64,000 nt of DNA. Source: Methylomarinum vadi. GTDB lineage: Bacteria; Pseudomonadota; Gammaproteobacteria; Methylococcales; Methylomonadaceae. Below, piece by piece: positions 37,107 to 47,734 of this stretch. Made by a program: the position numbers and the translations under genes. The stretch spans positions 1,240,001 through 1,304,000 of the forward strand of contig NZ_JPON01000001.1 in NCBI RefSeq assembly GCF_000733935.1, written 5' to 3'. The notes beneath the pieces are model-generated. The model worked only from the letters and a program-made list of their open reading frames with translations, searched no databases and had not been told where the DNA came from. Every line of letters begins with the position of its first letter. The first letter of the stretch is position 1.

Positions 37107-37985
37107 TTATTTTTCTAACTGATCAAGAAAACGTTGCCGTGCTTCTCTGGCATACGTAAAGGTTGCGAAAAGCTGCTGACTCTCATCATGTTCCAGCATC
37201 TGTTGAATTTTGCTCAATTCAGCCTGCAGTTGCTGAATCAGCGGAATGATTTCCTGCTTATTGGCCATGCAGATATCCAGCCACATGGTGGGATCGCTGG
37301 AGGCGATGCGACTGAAATCCTTGAAGCCACCGGCGGCAAACTTAAAGATTTCGACCTGCTCATCCTTACGCCCCAATAAATCGACCAGGGCGAAGGCCAA
37401 GATATGCGGCAGATGACTGGTGGCCGCCAACACCGTGTCGTGATGCGCCACATCCATCAGCGACACAGCCGCCCCCATGCCTTCCCAAAAGCGGGTCACT
37501 TTCTCCAGCGCGACCTCATGACTATCCTGCAAAGGCGTGATGATCAAGCGCTTGTTTTCGAATAAATCCGCCATGCCCGCCTCGACGCCACTGCGTTCGG
37601 CGCCGGCGATCGGGTGAGCCGGAATAAAATTACTCGGCACCCGTCCGAACACCGCCTTAGCGGCACTGACGATGCTGCCCTTGGTGCTGCAAACATCGGT
37701 ATAGACAGCCGTATCATTCCAATAGGGTTGCAATAGCTTGAAGATCGTTTCGGCCGCGCCGACCGGCACGGCAATCACTACGCAATCGGCATCCGTGACG
37801 GCCGGTTCGATATCGGTATAAAACCGGTCGACAACCCCCAACTGCTTGGCGCGTACTAAGTTCGGGTTATCGGTTTCCCGGCCAAAGGCCACGACTTGTT
37901 TGCACAACCCCTGTTTGCGCGCAGCTCTCGCCACGGAACTGCCAATCAAACCAACGCCAATTATGCAAAGTTTATCAAATAGCAT
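37107..37985 (-). CDS. tyrA: Prephenate dehydrogenase
   Basis: This NAD-dependent enzyme oxidatively decarboxylates prephenate to 4-hydroxyphenylpyruvate in tyrosine synthesis; the group also includes arogenate dehydrogenases. The 292-residue product has the Rossmann loop IGVGLIGSSVARAARKQG, CSTKGSIV, and the catalytic-site stretch PAHPIAGAERSGVEA with its conserved His. Its start overlaps the hisC end by 11 bases. In Pseudomonas the tyrA and aroA parts are fused; here they are separate genes one base apart. Confidence 0.94.
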   Translation of the reverse strand: MLFDKLCIIGVGLIGSSVARAARKQGLCKQVVAFGRETDNPNLVRAKQLGVVDRFYTDIEPAVTDADCVVIAVPVGAAETIFKLLQPYWNDTAVYTDVCSTKGSIVSAAKAVFGRVPSNFIPAHPIAGAERSGVEAGMADLFENKRLIITPLQDSHEVALEKVTRFWEGMGAAVSLMDVAHHDTVLAATSHLPHILAFALVDLLGRKDEQVEIFKFAAGGFKDFSRIASSDPTMWLDICMANKQEIIPLIQQLQAELSKIQQMLEHDESQQLFATFTYAREARQRFLDQLEK

Positions 37986-39087
37986 TTAACACTTGACTCA
38001 ACGCGGTAATGAATACTTGGTTCTCCCTTTCCGTACCGATACTGACCCGCAAATGATTCGGCATCTCGTAATTGGCGACCGGCCGCACGATCACGCCTTT
38101 TCTCAGCAAGGCTTCATAAATCGGCAAAGCGGGCCTGCCGAGATCAACCGAAACAAAATTGCCTGCCGACGGAATCCACTCCAACCCCAATGTTCGAAAA
38201 GCCACCGTCAACTGTTGCATGCCGGCAGCGTTCGCCGCGACCGTTCTATGCAAATAATCTCGATCGGACAGCGCGGTCTCGGCGGCCGCCAGCGCAAGCA
38301 TGTTGTTATTGAAAGGCTGCCTGACCCGATTTAACAAATCGGCGATTTCCAGCGAAGACAAGCTATAACCGACACGCAGACCAGCCAAGCCGTAAGCCTT
38401 GGAAAAGGTCCGCGTGATAATCAGATTCGGATAAGCGCGCAGCCAATCGATCGACCTGGCACGCCTGTCGGGTGCAACGTATTCATGATAGGCTTCATCC
38501 AATACACAGAGCACCGTACTCGGCAATGCCTTTATGAACGCCTCCAACTCGTCCGGTTGCAACAACGTGCCGGTCGGGTTGTTCGGATTGGCGATAAAAA
38601 CCAGACGGGTTCTGTCATTGATCTGCTCCGACATCGCGGACAAATCGTGTCCATAGTCCTTGGCCGGAACAATTCGGGCCGTGGCGCCAACCGCTTGGGT
38701 CACGATCGGATAGACCGCGAACGCATGTTGCGAGAACACTACATCCAGATCCGGTGTCAGAAAGGTTCTGGCGACCAGCTCCAGGATTTCGTTGGAACCG
38801 TTACCCAGGGTGATCTGCGCCGAATCGACAGACAATTTTTCCGCCAGGGCGACTTTCAATTTAAAACCGTTGCCGTCGGGATAACGGGTCAATTCCGGCA
38901 AGGTTTTCTGAATCGCTTGAGCGACGCGGGGATTTGTGCCCAAAGGATTTTCATTGGACGCCAGTTTGACGATATCGCTGAGCCCCAACTCCCGCTCCAA
39001 TTCCTCTATCGGCTTGCCCGGAACATAAGGAACGAGTTTTTGCACCCCTGCCACCGCCAAGGTACTGATGCTATGTTTTTTATTCAT
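37975..39087 (-). CDS. hisC: Histidinol-phosphate / aromatic aminotransferase
   Basis: This PLP-dependent fold type I aminotransferase has 370 residues. Key residues are NGSNEILELVARTF, FIANPNNPTG, DEAYHEYV and the PLP lysine in TRTFSKAYGLAGLRVGY. Near tyrA and pheA, the HisC2-type enzyme probably transaminates phenylpyruvate, hydroxyphenylpyruvate or prephenate, besides histidinol phosphate. It overlaps tyrA by 11 bases and follows pheA. Confidence 0.94.
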   Translation of the reverse strand: MNKKHSISTLAVAGVQKLVPYVPGKPIEELERELGLSDIVKLASNENPLGTNPRVAQAIQKTLPELTRYPDGNGFKLKVALAEKLSVDSAQITLGNGSNEILELVARTFLTPDLDVVFSQHAFAVYPIVTQAVGATARIVPAKDYGHDLSAMSEQINDRTRLVFIANPNNPTGTLLQPDELEAFIKALPSTVLCVLDEAYHEYVAPDRRARSIDWLRAYPNLIITRTFSKAYGLAGLRVGYSLSSLEIADLLNRVRQPFNNNMLALAAAETALSDRDYLHRTVAANAAGMQQLTVAFRTLGLEWIPSAGNFVSVDLGRPALPIYEALLRKGVIVRPVANYEMPNHLRVSIGTERENQVFITALSQVLNAI

Positions 39088-39108
39088 TGATGTGCAAAGA
39101 GAAAGAAA

Positions 39109-40194
39109 TTAAATGACGGCCTTGGGATAGGAACCGAGAACTTTCAACAAATGGACGTGTTGCTCCAACACTTTGAGTGCCTTAGCGACATTTTCATCGT
39201 CACGATGGCCGTTTAAATCGATAAAAAACACATAATCCCACAACCCTTGTCGGGAAGGACGGGATTCGATATGTGCCATACTAATGCCGTATTCGGCGAA
39301 CGGCGCCAGAATTTTATACAACGCGCCCGGCTGATTGCCGGTCGACACCAGAATCGAAGTCTTATCGAAACCGGTCGAAGACGGTTGCTGATGTCCGATG
39401 ATGATAAAACGAGTGGTATTGTTGGAATCGTCCTCGATATTTTTTTCCAGGATATTCAAATCATACAACTCAGAGGCAACCGCCCCTGCGATGGCCGCCT
39501 TGTTGGGATTCTTGGCGGCTAGCCGCGCCGCCTCGGCATTGCTGCTGACGGCGGTACATTCGATACCGGGCAGATAAGCGCTCAACCATTGCCGGCATTG
39601 GGCCAACGACTGTTGATGCGAAAACACCTCGGTAATGTCCTGTAGGCTTTCCATCCTGCCCATCAAGTTCTGATGCACCCGAATCTCGACTTCGCCGCAG
39701 ATTTGCAGCGAGGATGTCATGAAGCGGTCCAGAGTATGGGCGACGACACCCTCGGTGGAATTTTCCACAGGCACCACGCCAAATTGACAATGGCCGTTTT
39801 CCACGGTCTTGAAAATATCGTTAATGGTCGGTACGGCAATATCTTTGACGGCATGGCCGAAATGCTTGAAAGTCGCCTGTTGCGTGAACGTCCCTTGCGG
39901 CCCCAGGTAAGCGACTTCCAACGGCTTTTCCAGAGCCAAACAAGCCGACATCAGTTCACGGAAAAAACGTACCGAGGTGTCGTCCGAGAAAGGCCCCGGA
40001 TTCAATTGCTTGATGCGGCGCAACACCAAGGCTTCGCGATCCGGGCGATAAAAGGTACCGGTTTCACCTTCGGCGATTTTGGTCTTGGCGACTTCCATCG
40101 CATAGTTAGCTCGCTGATTGATCAACTCGAGAATTTGTCGATCAATCTCATCGATTCTTTTCCGCAACTCTGATAAGGGAATGATAGCCGTCAT
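39109..40194 (-). CDS. pheA: Chorismate mutase / prephenate dehydratase (P-protein)
   Basis: This bifunctional enzyme converts chorismate to prephenate and then phenylpyruvate. The 361-residue product has an AroQ chorismate mutase domain (residues 1-85; LSELRKRIDEIDRQILELINQR), a prephenate dehydratase domain (VAYLGPQGTFTQQA; VPVENSTEGVV; TRFIIIGHQ), and a C-terminal ACT domain with the Phe-binding GALYKILAPFAEYGISMAHIESRPS region. The ACT domain implies feedback inhibition by phenylalanine. It lies between serC and hisC. Confidence 0.96.
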   Translation of the reverse strand: MTAIIPLSELRKRIDEIDRQILELINQRANYAMEVAKTKIAEGETGTFYRPDREALVLRRIKQLNPGPFSDDTSVRFFRELMSACLALEKPLEVAYLGPQGTFTQQATFKHFGHAVKDIAVPTINDIFKTVENGHCQFGVVPVENSTEGVVAHTLDRFMTSSLQICGEVEIRVHQNLMGRMESLQDITEVFSHQQSLAQCRQWLSAYLPGIECTAVSSNAEAARLAAKNPNKAAIAGAVASELYDLNILEKNIEDDSNNTTRFIIIGHQQPSSTGFDKTSILVSTGNQPGALYKILAPFAEYGISMAHIESRPSRQGLWDYVFFIDLNGHRDDENVAKALKVLEQHVHLLKVLGSYPKAVI

Positions 40195-40206
40195 GATCTC
40201 ATTGTC

Positions 40207-41286
40207 TTAATGGGTTCTTTCGAATTCAGCCATAAACTCGATCAGAGCATCAACACCGGCCTCCGGCATTGCATTGTAGATACTGGCGCGCATGCCGCCA
40301 ACCGAACGATGTCCCTTCAAGGTCGCCAAACCATTTTTTTCGGCTAGAGCCAAAAACTCCTTGTCCAAGTTACTGTCGGCAAGCACGAAAGGCACATTCA
40401 TACGCGAACGGCAAGCAGGATCGACCGGATTGCTATATAGCGAGGAGTTATCGATCGCTCGATAAAGTTTTTCGGCCTTACGGATATTTTGCTGCTCGAT
40501 GGCCGCTACTCCGCCCTGCCGTTTCAACCACTGCAACACGAGACCCAACAAATACCAATTGTATGTCGCCGGCGTATTCAACATCGAATCGTTATCGATT
40601 TGCTGCTTATAATCGAATACGCCCGGTACCGAAGCGTCGGCATGGCCGACCAAATCCTCGCGGATAATGACGACGGTGACGCCGGCAGGCCCCATGTTTT
40701 TTTGCGCGCCGGCATAAATCAAGCCGAATTGACCGACATCGACCGGCCGCGACAAAATATTCGACGACATATCCACCACTAACGGCAAATCGCCCGTATC
40801 GGGCACATCGGAAAACTCGACACCGTGGATTGTTTCATTCGAGGTATAGTGCAAATAGGCCGCGTCAGGATCGATATTCCAGCTGTCTCGTTCCGGTATG
40901 GTCGTGTATCGCGAGTCTTCCGAACTGGCCGCAATTTGCACTTGGCAGTACTTTCCGGCCTCTTTGATGGCCTTGTTCGACCAGGCACCGGTCTTGACAT
41001 AACAGGCCTTTTTTTTGCCTCGCAGAATGTTCTGGGGAATAAAGGCAAACTGCGCCGTTGCCCCGCCCTGCATCAGGGCGATCTTGTAATTGTCGGGAAT
41101 CGCCATCAGCTCCCGTAAATCCTGTCGTAATGCTTCGGCAATCGCCATGAAATGCTTACCGCGATGACTCATCTCCATGACCGACATCCCTGTGCCCTGC
41201 CAGTCCAGCATTTCGTCACGCGCCTGTGACAACACTTCTTCGGGCAACGCCGAAGGTCCCGCACTAAAGTTATAAATCCGCGCCAT
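40207..41286 (-). CDS. serC: Phosphoserine aminotransferase
   Basis: This PLP enzyme makes phosphoserine from 3-phosphohydroxypyruvate and glutamate for serine synthesis, and also works in pyridoxal phosphate synthesis. The 359-residue product begins with YNFSAGPSALPEEVL, contains the PLP lysine in YAGAQKNMGPAGVTVVI, and ends with RASIYNAMPEAGVDALIEFM. The start overlaps the gyrA stop by one base (coordinates 41286), as in many gammaproteobacteria. Confidence 0.97.
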   Translation of the reverse strand: MARIYNFSAGPSALPEEVLSQARDEMLDWQGTGMSVMEMSHRGKHFMAIAEALRQDLRELMAIPDNYKIALMQGGATAQFAFIPQNILRGKKKACYVKTGAWSNKAIKEAGKYCQVQIAASSEDSRYTTIPERDSWNIDPDAAYLHYTSNETIHGVEFSDVPDTGDLPLVVDMSSNILSRPVDVGQFGLIYAGAQKNMGPAGVTVVIIREDLVGHADASVPGVFDYKQQIDNDSMLNTPATYNWYLLGLVLQWLKRQGGVAAIEQQNIRKAEKLYRAIDNSSLYSNPVDPACRSRMNVPFVLADSNLDKEFLALAEKNGLATLKGHRSVGGMRASIYNAMPEAGVDALIEFMAEFERTH

Positions 41287-43871
41287 CAGTCTTGATCTCC
41301 TGTAATATCGGCCTCGTCTGCTTGAAGCCCCTCTTCATCTTCTCCGGGCAAGCCTTCGATACGATCGACGCCCACGACTTTTTCATCGTCATCAGGGCGA
41401 ATCACTGTCACCCCTTGAGTATTTCTGCCCACGATAGAAATCTCATTGACTCGAGTACGAACCAATGTACCGCCATTGGTAATCAACATGATTTCATCAT
41501 TATCGTTGACCAGCACCGCACCGACCACCGCACCATTGCGCTCGCTGGTCTGAATGGCGATCAAGCCCTGGCCTCCCCGCTTGTGACAGGTAAATTCTTC
41601 CAACCGGGTTCGTTTGCCATAGCCGTTTTCGGTGATATTCAGCACCATGCCTTCGGTGGCGATGATCAGGGAAATAACCTTCTGTCCCGGTTGTAGTTTA
41701 ATACCCCGCACACCCGCCGCCGTTCTCCCCATCGGCCTGACATCCTGCTCTTCGAAGCAAACCGCCTTACCGTCGCTGCTGAACAACATCACTTTCTGTT
41801 CGCCATCGGTTATCGCGACGCCAACCAATCTATCGTTATCGCGTAAATCGATGGCAATTTTACCGTTACTCCGCTGCCGCTCAAACTCTTTCAGCGGAGT
41901 TTTCTTCACCGTACCGGATGTCGTCGCCATGAAGACATAGCGGTTGTCGCTATATTCCCTGACCGTCAGCATGGCGTTAATCTTTTCCCCTTGCTCCAAA
42001 GGCAGCAGATTGACGAACGGTTTGCCGCGCGATGCCCGGCTGGCGACCGGTAGGTTAAACACCCGTAACCAATAAACCTTGCCCAACGAAGAAAAGCACA
42101 AGATCGTATCGTGGGTATTGGCGATAACCAGTTTTTCGACAAAATCCTGTTGCTTGGTCGCCGTGGCCGATTTGCCGCGCCCGCCGCGGCGCTGCGCCTT
42201 ATAATCGGCCAACGGCTGCGATTTAACATAGCCTTCATGCGACATCGTCACGACCACATCTTCCTCGGTAATCAGATCTTCGGCCGTCAGGTTCAGATAA
42301 TCCTGAACGATCTCGGTGCGCCTGTCATCGCCATATTGCTCCTTAATGACTTCCAGTTCCTCGCGAATGACTTCCATTAGCCGCGCATCGCTACCGAGAA
42401 TTTCCAGATACTCGTCGATTAATCGCAGCAAGTCCTTATACTCATTGACGATTTTATCCTGCTCCAAGCCGGTCAAACGATGCAGGCGCAAATCGAGGAT
42501 GGCCTGGGCCTGGGTCTCGGAGAGGCGATAGACGCCATCGACCAGACCGAATTCCGGCGCCAGATCCTCCGGCCTGGAGCGGTCGGCATCGGCTCTTTCC
42601 AACAACGATGTCACCAGGCCGGCATTCCAGGTCCTGGACAACAAGCCGACTTTGGCTTCCGCCGGATTGGCCGAGGTCTTGATCAACTCGATCATTTCAT
42701 CGATATTGGCCAACGCCACCGCGAGGCCTTCCAACACATGCGCCCGCTCGCGCGCCTTCCGCAGGTTGTAAATGGTTCGTCGGGTGACGATTTCGCGGCG
42801 ATGGTCGATAAAAGCATTGAGAATCTCTTTCAGATTCAGGCAATGGGGGCGGCCGTTGTGCAAGGCCACCATATTGATGCCGAATACCGTCTGCAGTTGA
42901 GTCTGTTTGTACAGATTGTTCAACACCACTTCCGGCACTTCGCCCCGGCGCAATTCGATGACCATGCGCATACCGTCCTTGTCGGATTCATCGCGCAAGC
43001 CGGAAATGCCTTCCAATTTACCTTCCTTGACCATTTCGGCAATCTTTTCCAACAGGCGAGCCTTGTTGACTTGGTAAGGCAATTCGGTGGCGACAATCGC
43101 CTGACGCCCGCTATCGCCGATGTCTTCGAAATGACAGCGGGCGCGCAGATAAATTCTTCCTCTCCCGGTGCTGTAGGCCTGAAAAATACCCGAAGCTCCG
43201 TTGATGATGCCGGCGGTCGGAAAATCGGGGCCTGGAATAATTTTCATCAAGTCGGCAATGCTCAAGTCGTCGTTTTCGATCAAGGCCAGACAACCGGAAA
43301 TAATTTCGCCGAGATTATGCGGAGGTATATTGGTGGCCATACCCACGGCGATACCGGAGGAACCATTGACCAGCAAGGTAGGTACACGGGTCGGCAATAC
43401 GGCCGGCTCCGCTTCCGATTCGTCGTAGTTAGGCACGAAATCGACCGTTTCCTTATCCAGATCGGCCAGTAATTCGTGCGAGATCCTGGCCATGCGCACT
43501 TCGGTATAACGCATCGCCGCCGGCGAATCGCCATCGACGGATCCGAAGTTGCCTTGACCATCGATAAGCATATAGCGCATGGAAAAAGGCTGAGCCATCC
43601 TGACGATCGTGTCATAGACCGCGGTGTCGCCATGCGGGTGGTATTTACCGATCACATCGCCCACCACACGCGCCGACTTTTTATAGGGCTTGTTCCAGTC
43701 ATTGCCCAGCTCGCTCATGGCAAAGAGAACACGACGATGAACCGGCTTCAATCCGTCTCTGACATCGGGAAGCGCTCGACCGACGATGACACTCATGGCA
43801 TAGTCGAGATAGGATTGTTTCATCTCGTCTTCGAGATTGACGGGAATAATTTCTTTAGCGAAGTCTGTCAT
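41286..43871 (-). CDS. gyrA: DNA gyrase subunit A
   Basis: GyrA breaks and rejoins DNA in the A2B2 gyrase that introduces negative supercoils. The 861-residue product numbers like E. coli through the active site: catalytic Tyr122 in [10 protein letters not shown], and the quinolone region [13 protein letters not shown] with Thr83 and Asp87. Thr83 (Ser in E. coli) is normal in some species such as Pseudomonas aeruginosa. The C-terminal half contains beta-pinwheel blades and the GyrA-box QRRGGRGK. It opens the long cluster gyrA-serC-pheA-hisC-tyrA-aroA-cmk. Confidence 0.98.
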   Translation of the reverse strand: MTDFAKEIIPVNLEDEMKQSYLDYAMSVIVGRALPDVRDGLKPVHRRVLFAMSELGNDWNKPYKKSARVVGDVIGKYHPHGDTAVYDTIVRMAQPFSMRYMLIDGQGNFGSVDGDSPAAMRYTEVRMARISHELLADLDKETVDFVPNYDESEAEPAVLPTRVPTLLVNGSSGIAVGMATNIPPHNLGEIISGCLALIENDDLSIADLMKIIPGPDFPTAGIINGASGIFQAYSTGRGRIYLRARCHFEDIGDSGRQAIVATELPYQVNKARLLEKIAEMVKEGKLEGISGLRDESDKDGMRMVIELRRGEVPEVVLNNLYKQTQLQTVFGINMVALHNGRPHCLNLKEILNAFIDHRREIVTRRTIYNLRKARERAHVLEGLAVALANIDEMIELIKTSANPAEAKVGLLSRTWNAGLVTSLLERADADRSRPEDLAPEFGLVDGVYRLSETQAQAILDLRLHRLTGLEQDKIVNEYKDLLRLIDEYLEILGSDARLMEVIREELEVIKEQYGDDRRTEIVQDYLNLTAEDLITEEDVVVTMSHEGYVKSQPLADYKAQRRGGRGKSATATKQQDFVEKLVIANTHDTILCFSSLGKVYWLRVFNLPVASRASRGKPFVNLLPLEQGEKINAMLTVREYSDNRYVFMATTSGTVKKTPLKEFERQRSNGKIAIDLRDNDRLVGVAITDGEQKVMLFSSDGKAVCFEEQDVRPMGRTAAGVRGIKLQPGQKVISLIIATEGMVLNITENGYGKRTRLEEFTCHKRGGQGLIAIQTSERNGAVVGAVLVNDNDEIMLITNGGTLVRTRVNEISIVGRNTQGVTVIRPDDDEKVVGVDRIEGLPGEDEEGLQADEADITGDQD

Positions 43872-43994
43872 TGCTCCGTGGTATCCAATTCAGCCGTAAG
43901 CCTTTTCTACATGAATTCCTTATAAAACAGTCTAGTAAAGAAACAGCTTTGCCGAATAAAATGCCAGACTGATAAGGCCTCAAAAAACCTAACA

Positions 43995-44023
43995 ATTATA
44001 ACAAATTGAAGAGATTGAGTCGA
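43995..44023 (-). promoter_or_regulatory. Candidate sigma-70 promoter of gyrA
   Basis: On the minus strand TCGACT (44018-44023) and TATAAT (43995-44000) are separated by 17 bases. The -10 is perfect and the -35 matches four of six bases. It lies about 120 bases upstream of the gyrA start. Confidence 0.5.
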
Positions 44024-44069
44024 AATAAGAACGGAGTGGGAATTCGCGCCTGCGAACTAGAAGACAATG

Positions 44070-44091
44070 CCTCCGACAATAGTGTCGGAGG
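44070..44091. terminator. Hairpin between dienelactone hydrolase gene and gyrA
   Basis: CCTCCGAC (44070-44077) and GTCGGAGG (44084-44091) form a perfect 8-bp stem with a 6-base loop, 24 bases past the stop of the minus-strand dienelactone hydrolase gene. No clean T run follows, so termination strength is uncertain. Confidence 0.5.
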
Positions 44092-44115
44092 TAGGTAACA
44101 AGCAGCAAAAACGGA

Positions 44116-44835
44116 TTACGCAAACACTTCGGCCAGGAAGTTTCTCATGCTTTGCCAGGAGCGATTATCGGCAAGCGGTTGATAGACCGTACCGAAACCG
44201 GGGTCATTGGCCACCGGGTTGGTGAAGGCATGCATGGTATTGCCATAGACATGGACCTGCCAGTCGGCGCCGGACGCGGTCAACTCCTGTTGCAATGCGG
44301 CTACTTGCTCGGGCGGCGCCATGGGGTCGTCATGACCATGCAAAACCAGCACTTTGCCTTTGATCTGCGGCTTGTCGATGTTGTCGGGCGCCCCCAACAA
44401 ACCGTGGAAAGAGACCACCCCTGCGATATCGGCACCGGAACGCGCCAAATCCAGCACGCACAAACCGCCGAAACAAAAACCGATCGCCGCAATTTTACGG
44501 TCATCCACCCAAGGCATCAATTTAACCGCATAGAGCGCCGCATTGATGCGCCTTTGCAGCTTTGCTCTGTCTTCCATGAAGGGCCGCATCAATATGGCAT
44601 TTTCCTCGGGTCCCGACCCCGAAACACCCTTTCCATACATATCGAGGGCGAATCCCAAATACCCGAGCTCCGCCAATTTTCTTGCCTTGGCCGCCACAAA
44701 TTCATCGCGTCCGCCCCAGGCATGACTGATCAATACGGCCGGACGCTTTTCCTCGCTCGAATCATCGTAAGCGAAATAACCTTCCAATAATACATCGCCG
44801 TCAAGGTAGCCGACGGTATTTGCAACGATTGCCAT
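44116..44835 (-). CDS. Dienelactone hydrolase family protein
   Basis: This 239-residue alpha/beta hydrolase has the nucleophile elbow AIGFCFGGLCVL (GxCxGG, with Cys in place of Ser), then HGHDDPMAPPEQ supplying the Asp, and HVYGNTMHAFTNP supplying the His. The family includes carboxymethylenebutenolidase, but many members act on unknown esters or lactones. No aromatic degradation genes surround it. It follows the Dabb gene by nine bases and probably shares its transcript with the LMW phosphatase gene. Confidence 0.88.
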   Translation of the reverse strand: MAIVANTVGYLDGDVLLEGYFAYDDSSEEKRPAVLISHAWGGRDEFVAAKARKLAELGYLGFALDMYGKGVSGSGPEENAILMRPFMEDRAKLQRRINAALYAVKLMPWVDDRKIAAIGFCFGGLCVLDLARSGADIAGVVSFHGLLGAPDNIDKPQIKGKVLVLHGHDDPMAPPEQVAALQQELTASGADWQVHVYGNTMHAFTNPVANDPGFGTVYQPLADNRSWQSMRNFLAEVFA

Positions 44836-44844
44836 GATTAAACC

Positions 44845-45237
44845 TCATTCCGACATAAAGTCATAAGCAACGACACGATTAACCAGCGGTTTAAGTTGCT
44901 GTTCCAGAATTTTTTTATGTTTGGGATGCTGAATATACGCTTGCAAAGCTTTTTTATTTTCCAACGTCACGGTAATGGCAACATCGAAGGTATCATCGAC
45001 AATCACCCGGTCGCTGGGAACAACAACGCCAACATGACGATTGACGACGCCCGGCAACCCGTTCAGTTGCTGGCTGGCTTGGACGAATTCATGTCGTATT
45101 TGCTGGTTACCCGACTCCTTCAACCAAACCAAAACCACATGACTGATTTTTCCATCGGATTCCGCGACCGCATTGTGCGTTGGGAAAAGCAGCATGGCGG
45201 CCAGCCAAACTAGCAGAGACAATGATCTTTTTTTCAT
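44845..45237 (-). CDS. Exported Dabb (stress-response A/B barrel) protein
   Basis: This 130-residue protein has a signal peptide (residues 1-25, ending AVAES) and a Dabb-type dimeric alpha/beta-barrel domain: ISHVVLVWLKESGNQQ, the GVVNRHVGVVVPSDR middle, and the FDVAITVTLENKKALQAYIQHPKHKKILE tail region. Dabb domains occur in stress-response and cyclase-type proteins; the function here is unknown. The start overlaps the tyrosine phosphatase stop (ATGA) and the dienelactone hydrolase gene follows. Confidence 0.82.
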   Translation of the reverse strand: MKKRSLSLLVWLAAMLLFPTHNAVAESDGKISHVVLVWLKESGNQQIRHEFVQASQQLNGLPGVVNRHVGVVVPSDRVIVDDTFDVAITVTLENKKALQAYIQHPKHKKILEQQLKPLVNRVVAYDFMSE

Positions 45238-45719
45238 TCTATATGCCCTTGTTGTTGTAATGAATTTAAAAAACCCAGCGAGGCTTCTTCGACCATATCC
45301 AGTACCCGTTCAAATCCGTATTTACCACCATAATAAGGATCGGGCACTTCGCGTTCGCCAATATGCGGAGCAAAATCCATCAAATATTTGATCTTCGATT
45401 TATGCTCGTCAGGGCAGGCTTCCATCAGAATCTGGAAATTATCATCGTCCATGGCTAACAGATAATCAAAATCCTCGAAATCTCCAAAAATCACCTTCCT
45501 CGCCCGGATACGCCCTAAATCGATGCCTCGCTCCCTGGCGGCTTTTTGCGCCCGCAGATCCGGCGCTTCGTTGATATGGTAGGCATGTGTTCCAGCGGAA
45601 TCAATTTCGAACCGATCTTCCAATTCCTTTTGTGCCAACAAGGCCTGAAAAACACCTTGGGCGGTGGGCGACCGACAAATATTTCCCATGCAAACAAAGA
45701 GTACTCTGATTTTATTCAT
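45234..45719 (-). CDS. Low molecular weight protein tyrosine phosphatase
   Basis: The 161-residue enzyme (start MNKIRVLFVCMGN; a longer in-frame start adds a hydrophobic non-family segment) has the CX5R loop CMGNICRS with nucleophile Cys10 and Arg16, and the acid loop DPYYGG near the C-terminus. It removes phosphate from protein tyrosines; some relatives control capsule export with a BY-kinase, but none is nearby. It is the first gene of an apparent three-gene operon. Confidence 0.9.
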   Translation of the reverse strand: MNKIRVLFVCMGNICRSPTAQGVFQALLAQKELEDRFEIDSAGTHAYHINEAPDLRAQKAARERGIDLGRIRARKVIFGDFEDFDYLLAMDDDNFQILMEACPDEHKSKIKYLMDFAPHIGEREVPDPYYGGKYGFERVLDMVEEASLGFLNSLQQQGHIE

Positions 45720-45904
45720 GTCGATAAAGTTTTTAACCATGCTGACGCTAACAATTTTAAGCTTAAAGACTACAATCTTTAAATTTAAGTGCAAAAATAA
45801 TCTTAATAATCCGTTAACATAAGACATGTTCATTCCTCAAGCAACAAAATAACAATGATTCAAACAAGAACTATAAAAAATAAGCACCACCCGGAGATAA
45901 AACC

Positions 45905-47656
45905 ATGCTGATGATGAACTGGCATTCCGTCGGCGTAAAAGTCGTCGCGATCACCATGGCGGTATTGACCGCCATTGGCATCGGATTGTTGATTCTGTAT
46001 GCCAATCTGCAAAAACAACAATTGATCGACAACAAAATCCATTCGGCCAAACAATTGATGTTGGTATCGGAATCAGTACGCAACCATGTCGTCAACAAAT
46101 GGGAAGCGGGCCTGTTTTCAAGTGATCAACTCAAGCAACTGATCCAGAACAAAAACAACTCGACGGCGAGAAATCTGGTACTGGCCACGGTTCCGGTCGC
46201 CAATGCCTGGCACATCATCCAGGAAAAAGCCCAGGAAGGCGATTTTCGCTTTAAGGCTCCACGGGTAAACGCGCGCAACCCGAAAAACGAGGCCGACGAC
46301 ATCGAGCGCCGGGTGTTAGCCCATTTCAAGGACAACCCTGCAACCAAGGAATTTGTTTACATCGACGAAGACAACTACGAAGCGCGTTATTTCCGGCCGG
46401 TCAGACTGGTCAAACAATGCGAGCTTTGCCATGGCAACCCGGCTAATTCCGCTCGAATCTGGGGCAATAACGAAGGCAAGGATATCCTCGGCTACCCAAT
46501 GGAAAACAAATCCGCCGGCGATCTGCACGGTGCCTTCGAAATCATCACGCCTTATGGGCCCGGCGCCGAAGAACTAAAGACGAACATTTTGTCGGCCATC
46601 GGTTTCATGCTGCTAACCCTGATCATCATTGCCGTTACCGGTTACTTCGTCATGAATAAAATCATCATTACACCGCTAACCGAACTAGCCCTCAACTTGC
46701 AGGATATTAGCAGCGGCGAAGGCAACTTGCGCGCCCGCCTGAAGGCCGAAGGCAAGTCTGAATTCGCCTGGGTCGCCAGCAGTTTTAACTCATTCGTTAA
46801 AAAGATCGCCAAAACCATAGACCAAATCTCCTCGACCAGCGAAAAACTGGCCACCGCCTCCCACCAACTGGCCAATATTACCCACGCCACCGAGTCCGGC
46901 GTCGCCCGGCAACTGGAGGAAACCACCCAGGTGGCCACGGCCATGGAAGAGATGACGGCAACGGTACAGGAAGTGGCGCGCAATGCCGTCAATGCTTCCA
47001 ATGCGGCGGCGATTGCCGACGAGGAGGCCGCCTCCGGCAAAAACATTGTCAATGACGCCGTTAACGGCATCAACAGCCTGGCATCGGAAGTCGAAAACGC
47101 CGCCAATGTCATTCATGAACTGGAAAACGATAGCAACAGCATTGGCGAAGTATTGGGCGTCATACAAGGCATAGCCGAGCAGACTAACCTACTGGCATTG
47201 AATGCGGCGATCGAAGCCGCCAGGGCCGGAGAACAGGGGCGCGGTTTCGCGGTCGTCGCCGACGAAGTCAGAACCCTGGCCAGCCGCACCCAGAACTCCA
47301 CGCTGGAAATTCAGCAAACCATCGAACGCTTGCAAGGACGGGCCAAGCAGGCCGTCGCGGTGATGGAAAACGGTCGCAAGCAAGCCGCCAATAGCGTCAA
47401 GCAAGCCGCCTCGGCCGGCGAGTCTATCACTAATATCAGCGAACGCATCGACACCATCACCGATATGAACAACCAGATCGCCAGCGCGGCGGAGGAGCAA
47501 ACCGCCGTCGCAGAAGAAATCAACCGCAATATCAACAATATCAGTTCGGTGTCCGAGGAAACGGCCGATGGCGCTAAAAACACCTCGGCAGCTTGCCAGG
47601 AACTACTCGAACTGGCCAATCAGCTACGCGAAATGGTTGGTCATTTCAGAACCTGA
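45905..47656 (+). CDS. Methyl-accepting chemotaxis protein with c-type heme sensor
   Basis: This 583-residue chemoreceptor has TM1 (about 12-33), a periplasmic sensor of roughly 190 residues, TM2 (about 222-246), a HAMP linker, and the cytoplasmic signalling domain with the hairpin tip [32 protein letters not shown]. The sensor resembles DUF3365/Tll0287-like and holds CELCH (172-176), a CXXCH covalent heme site, followed by [21 protein letters not shown]. This implies a redox- or gas-sensing receptor (oxygen, NO or CO; an inference). GGAGATAAAACC precedes the ATG. No CheB/CheR pentapeptide tether is visible. Confidence 0.9.
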   Translation: MLMMNWHSVGVKVVAITMAVLTAIGIGLLILYANLQKQQLIDNKIHSAKQLMLVSESVRNHVVNKWEAGLFSSDQLKQLIQNKNNSTARNLVLATVPVANAWHIIQEKAQEGDFRFKAPRVNARNPKNEADDIERRVLAHFKDNPATKEFVYIDEDNYEARYFRPVRLVKQCELCHGNPANSARIWGNNEGKDILGYPMENKSAGDLHGAFEIITPYGPGAEELKTNILSAIGFMLLTLIIIAVTGYFVMNKIIITPLTELALNLQDISSGEGNLRARLKAEGKSEFAWVASSFNSFVKKIAKTIDQISSTSEKLATASHQLANITHATESGVARQLEETTQVATAMEEMTATVQEVARNAVNASNAAAIADEEAASGKNIVNDAVNGINSLASEVENAANVIHELENDSNSIGEVLGVIQGIAEQTNLLALNAAIEAARAGEQGRGFAVVADEVRTLASRTQNSTLEIQQTIERLQGRAKQAVAVMENGRKQAANSVKQAASAGESITNISERIDTITDMNNQIASAAEEQTAVAEEINRNINNISSVSEETADGAKNTSAACQELLELANQLREMVGHFRT

Positions 47657-47684
47657 TCCCTTGGCCACAAGGATGTGGCGATAA

Positions 47685-47716
47685 TTGGATTCCTACGGTT
47701 TACCCTAGGAATCCAA
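47685..47716. terminator. Bidirectional hairpin between convergent genes
   Basis: Eleven-base perfect arms TTGGATTCCTA (47685-47695) and TAGGAATCCAA (47706-47716) lie between the chemoreceptor and the convergent 1158-residue protein gene. A smaller hairpin (CCACA / TGTGG, 47665-47678) precedes it. Neither has a long T run, but placement supports termination. Confidence 0.5.
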
Positions 47717-47734
47717 ACTGATCGACCAATCACG

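Noticed and set aside
37107-37985. tyrA-aroA fusion as in Pseudomonas
   Set aside because: tyrA has its own stop and aroA its own start one base later, so they are separate genes.
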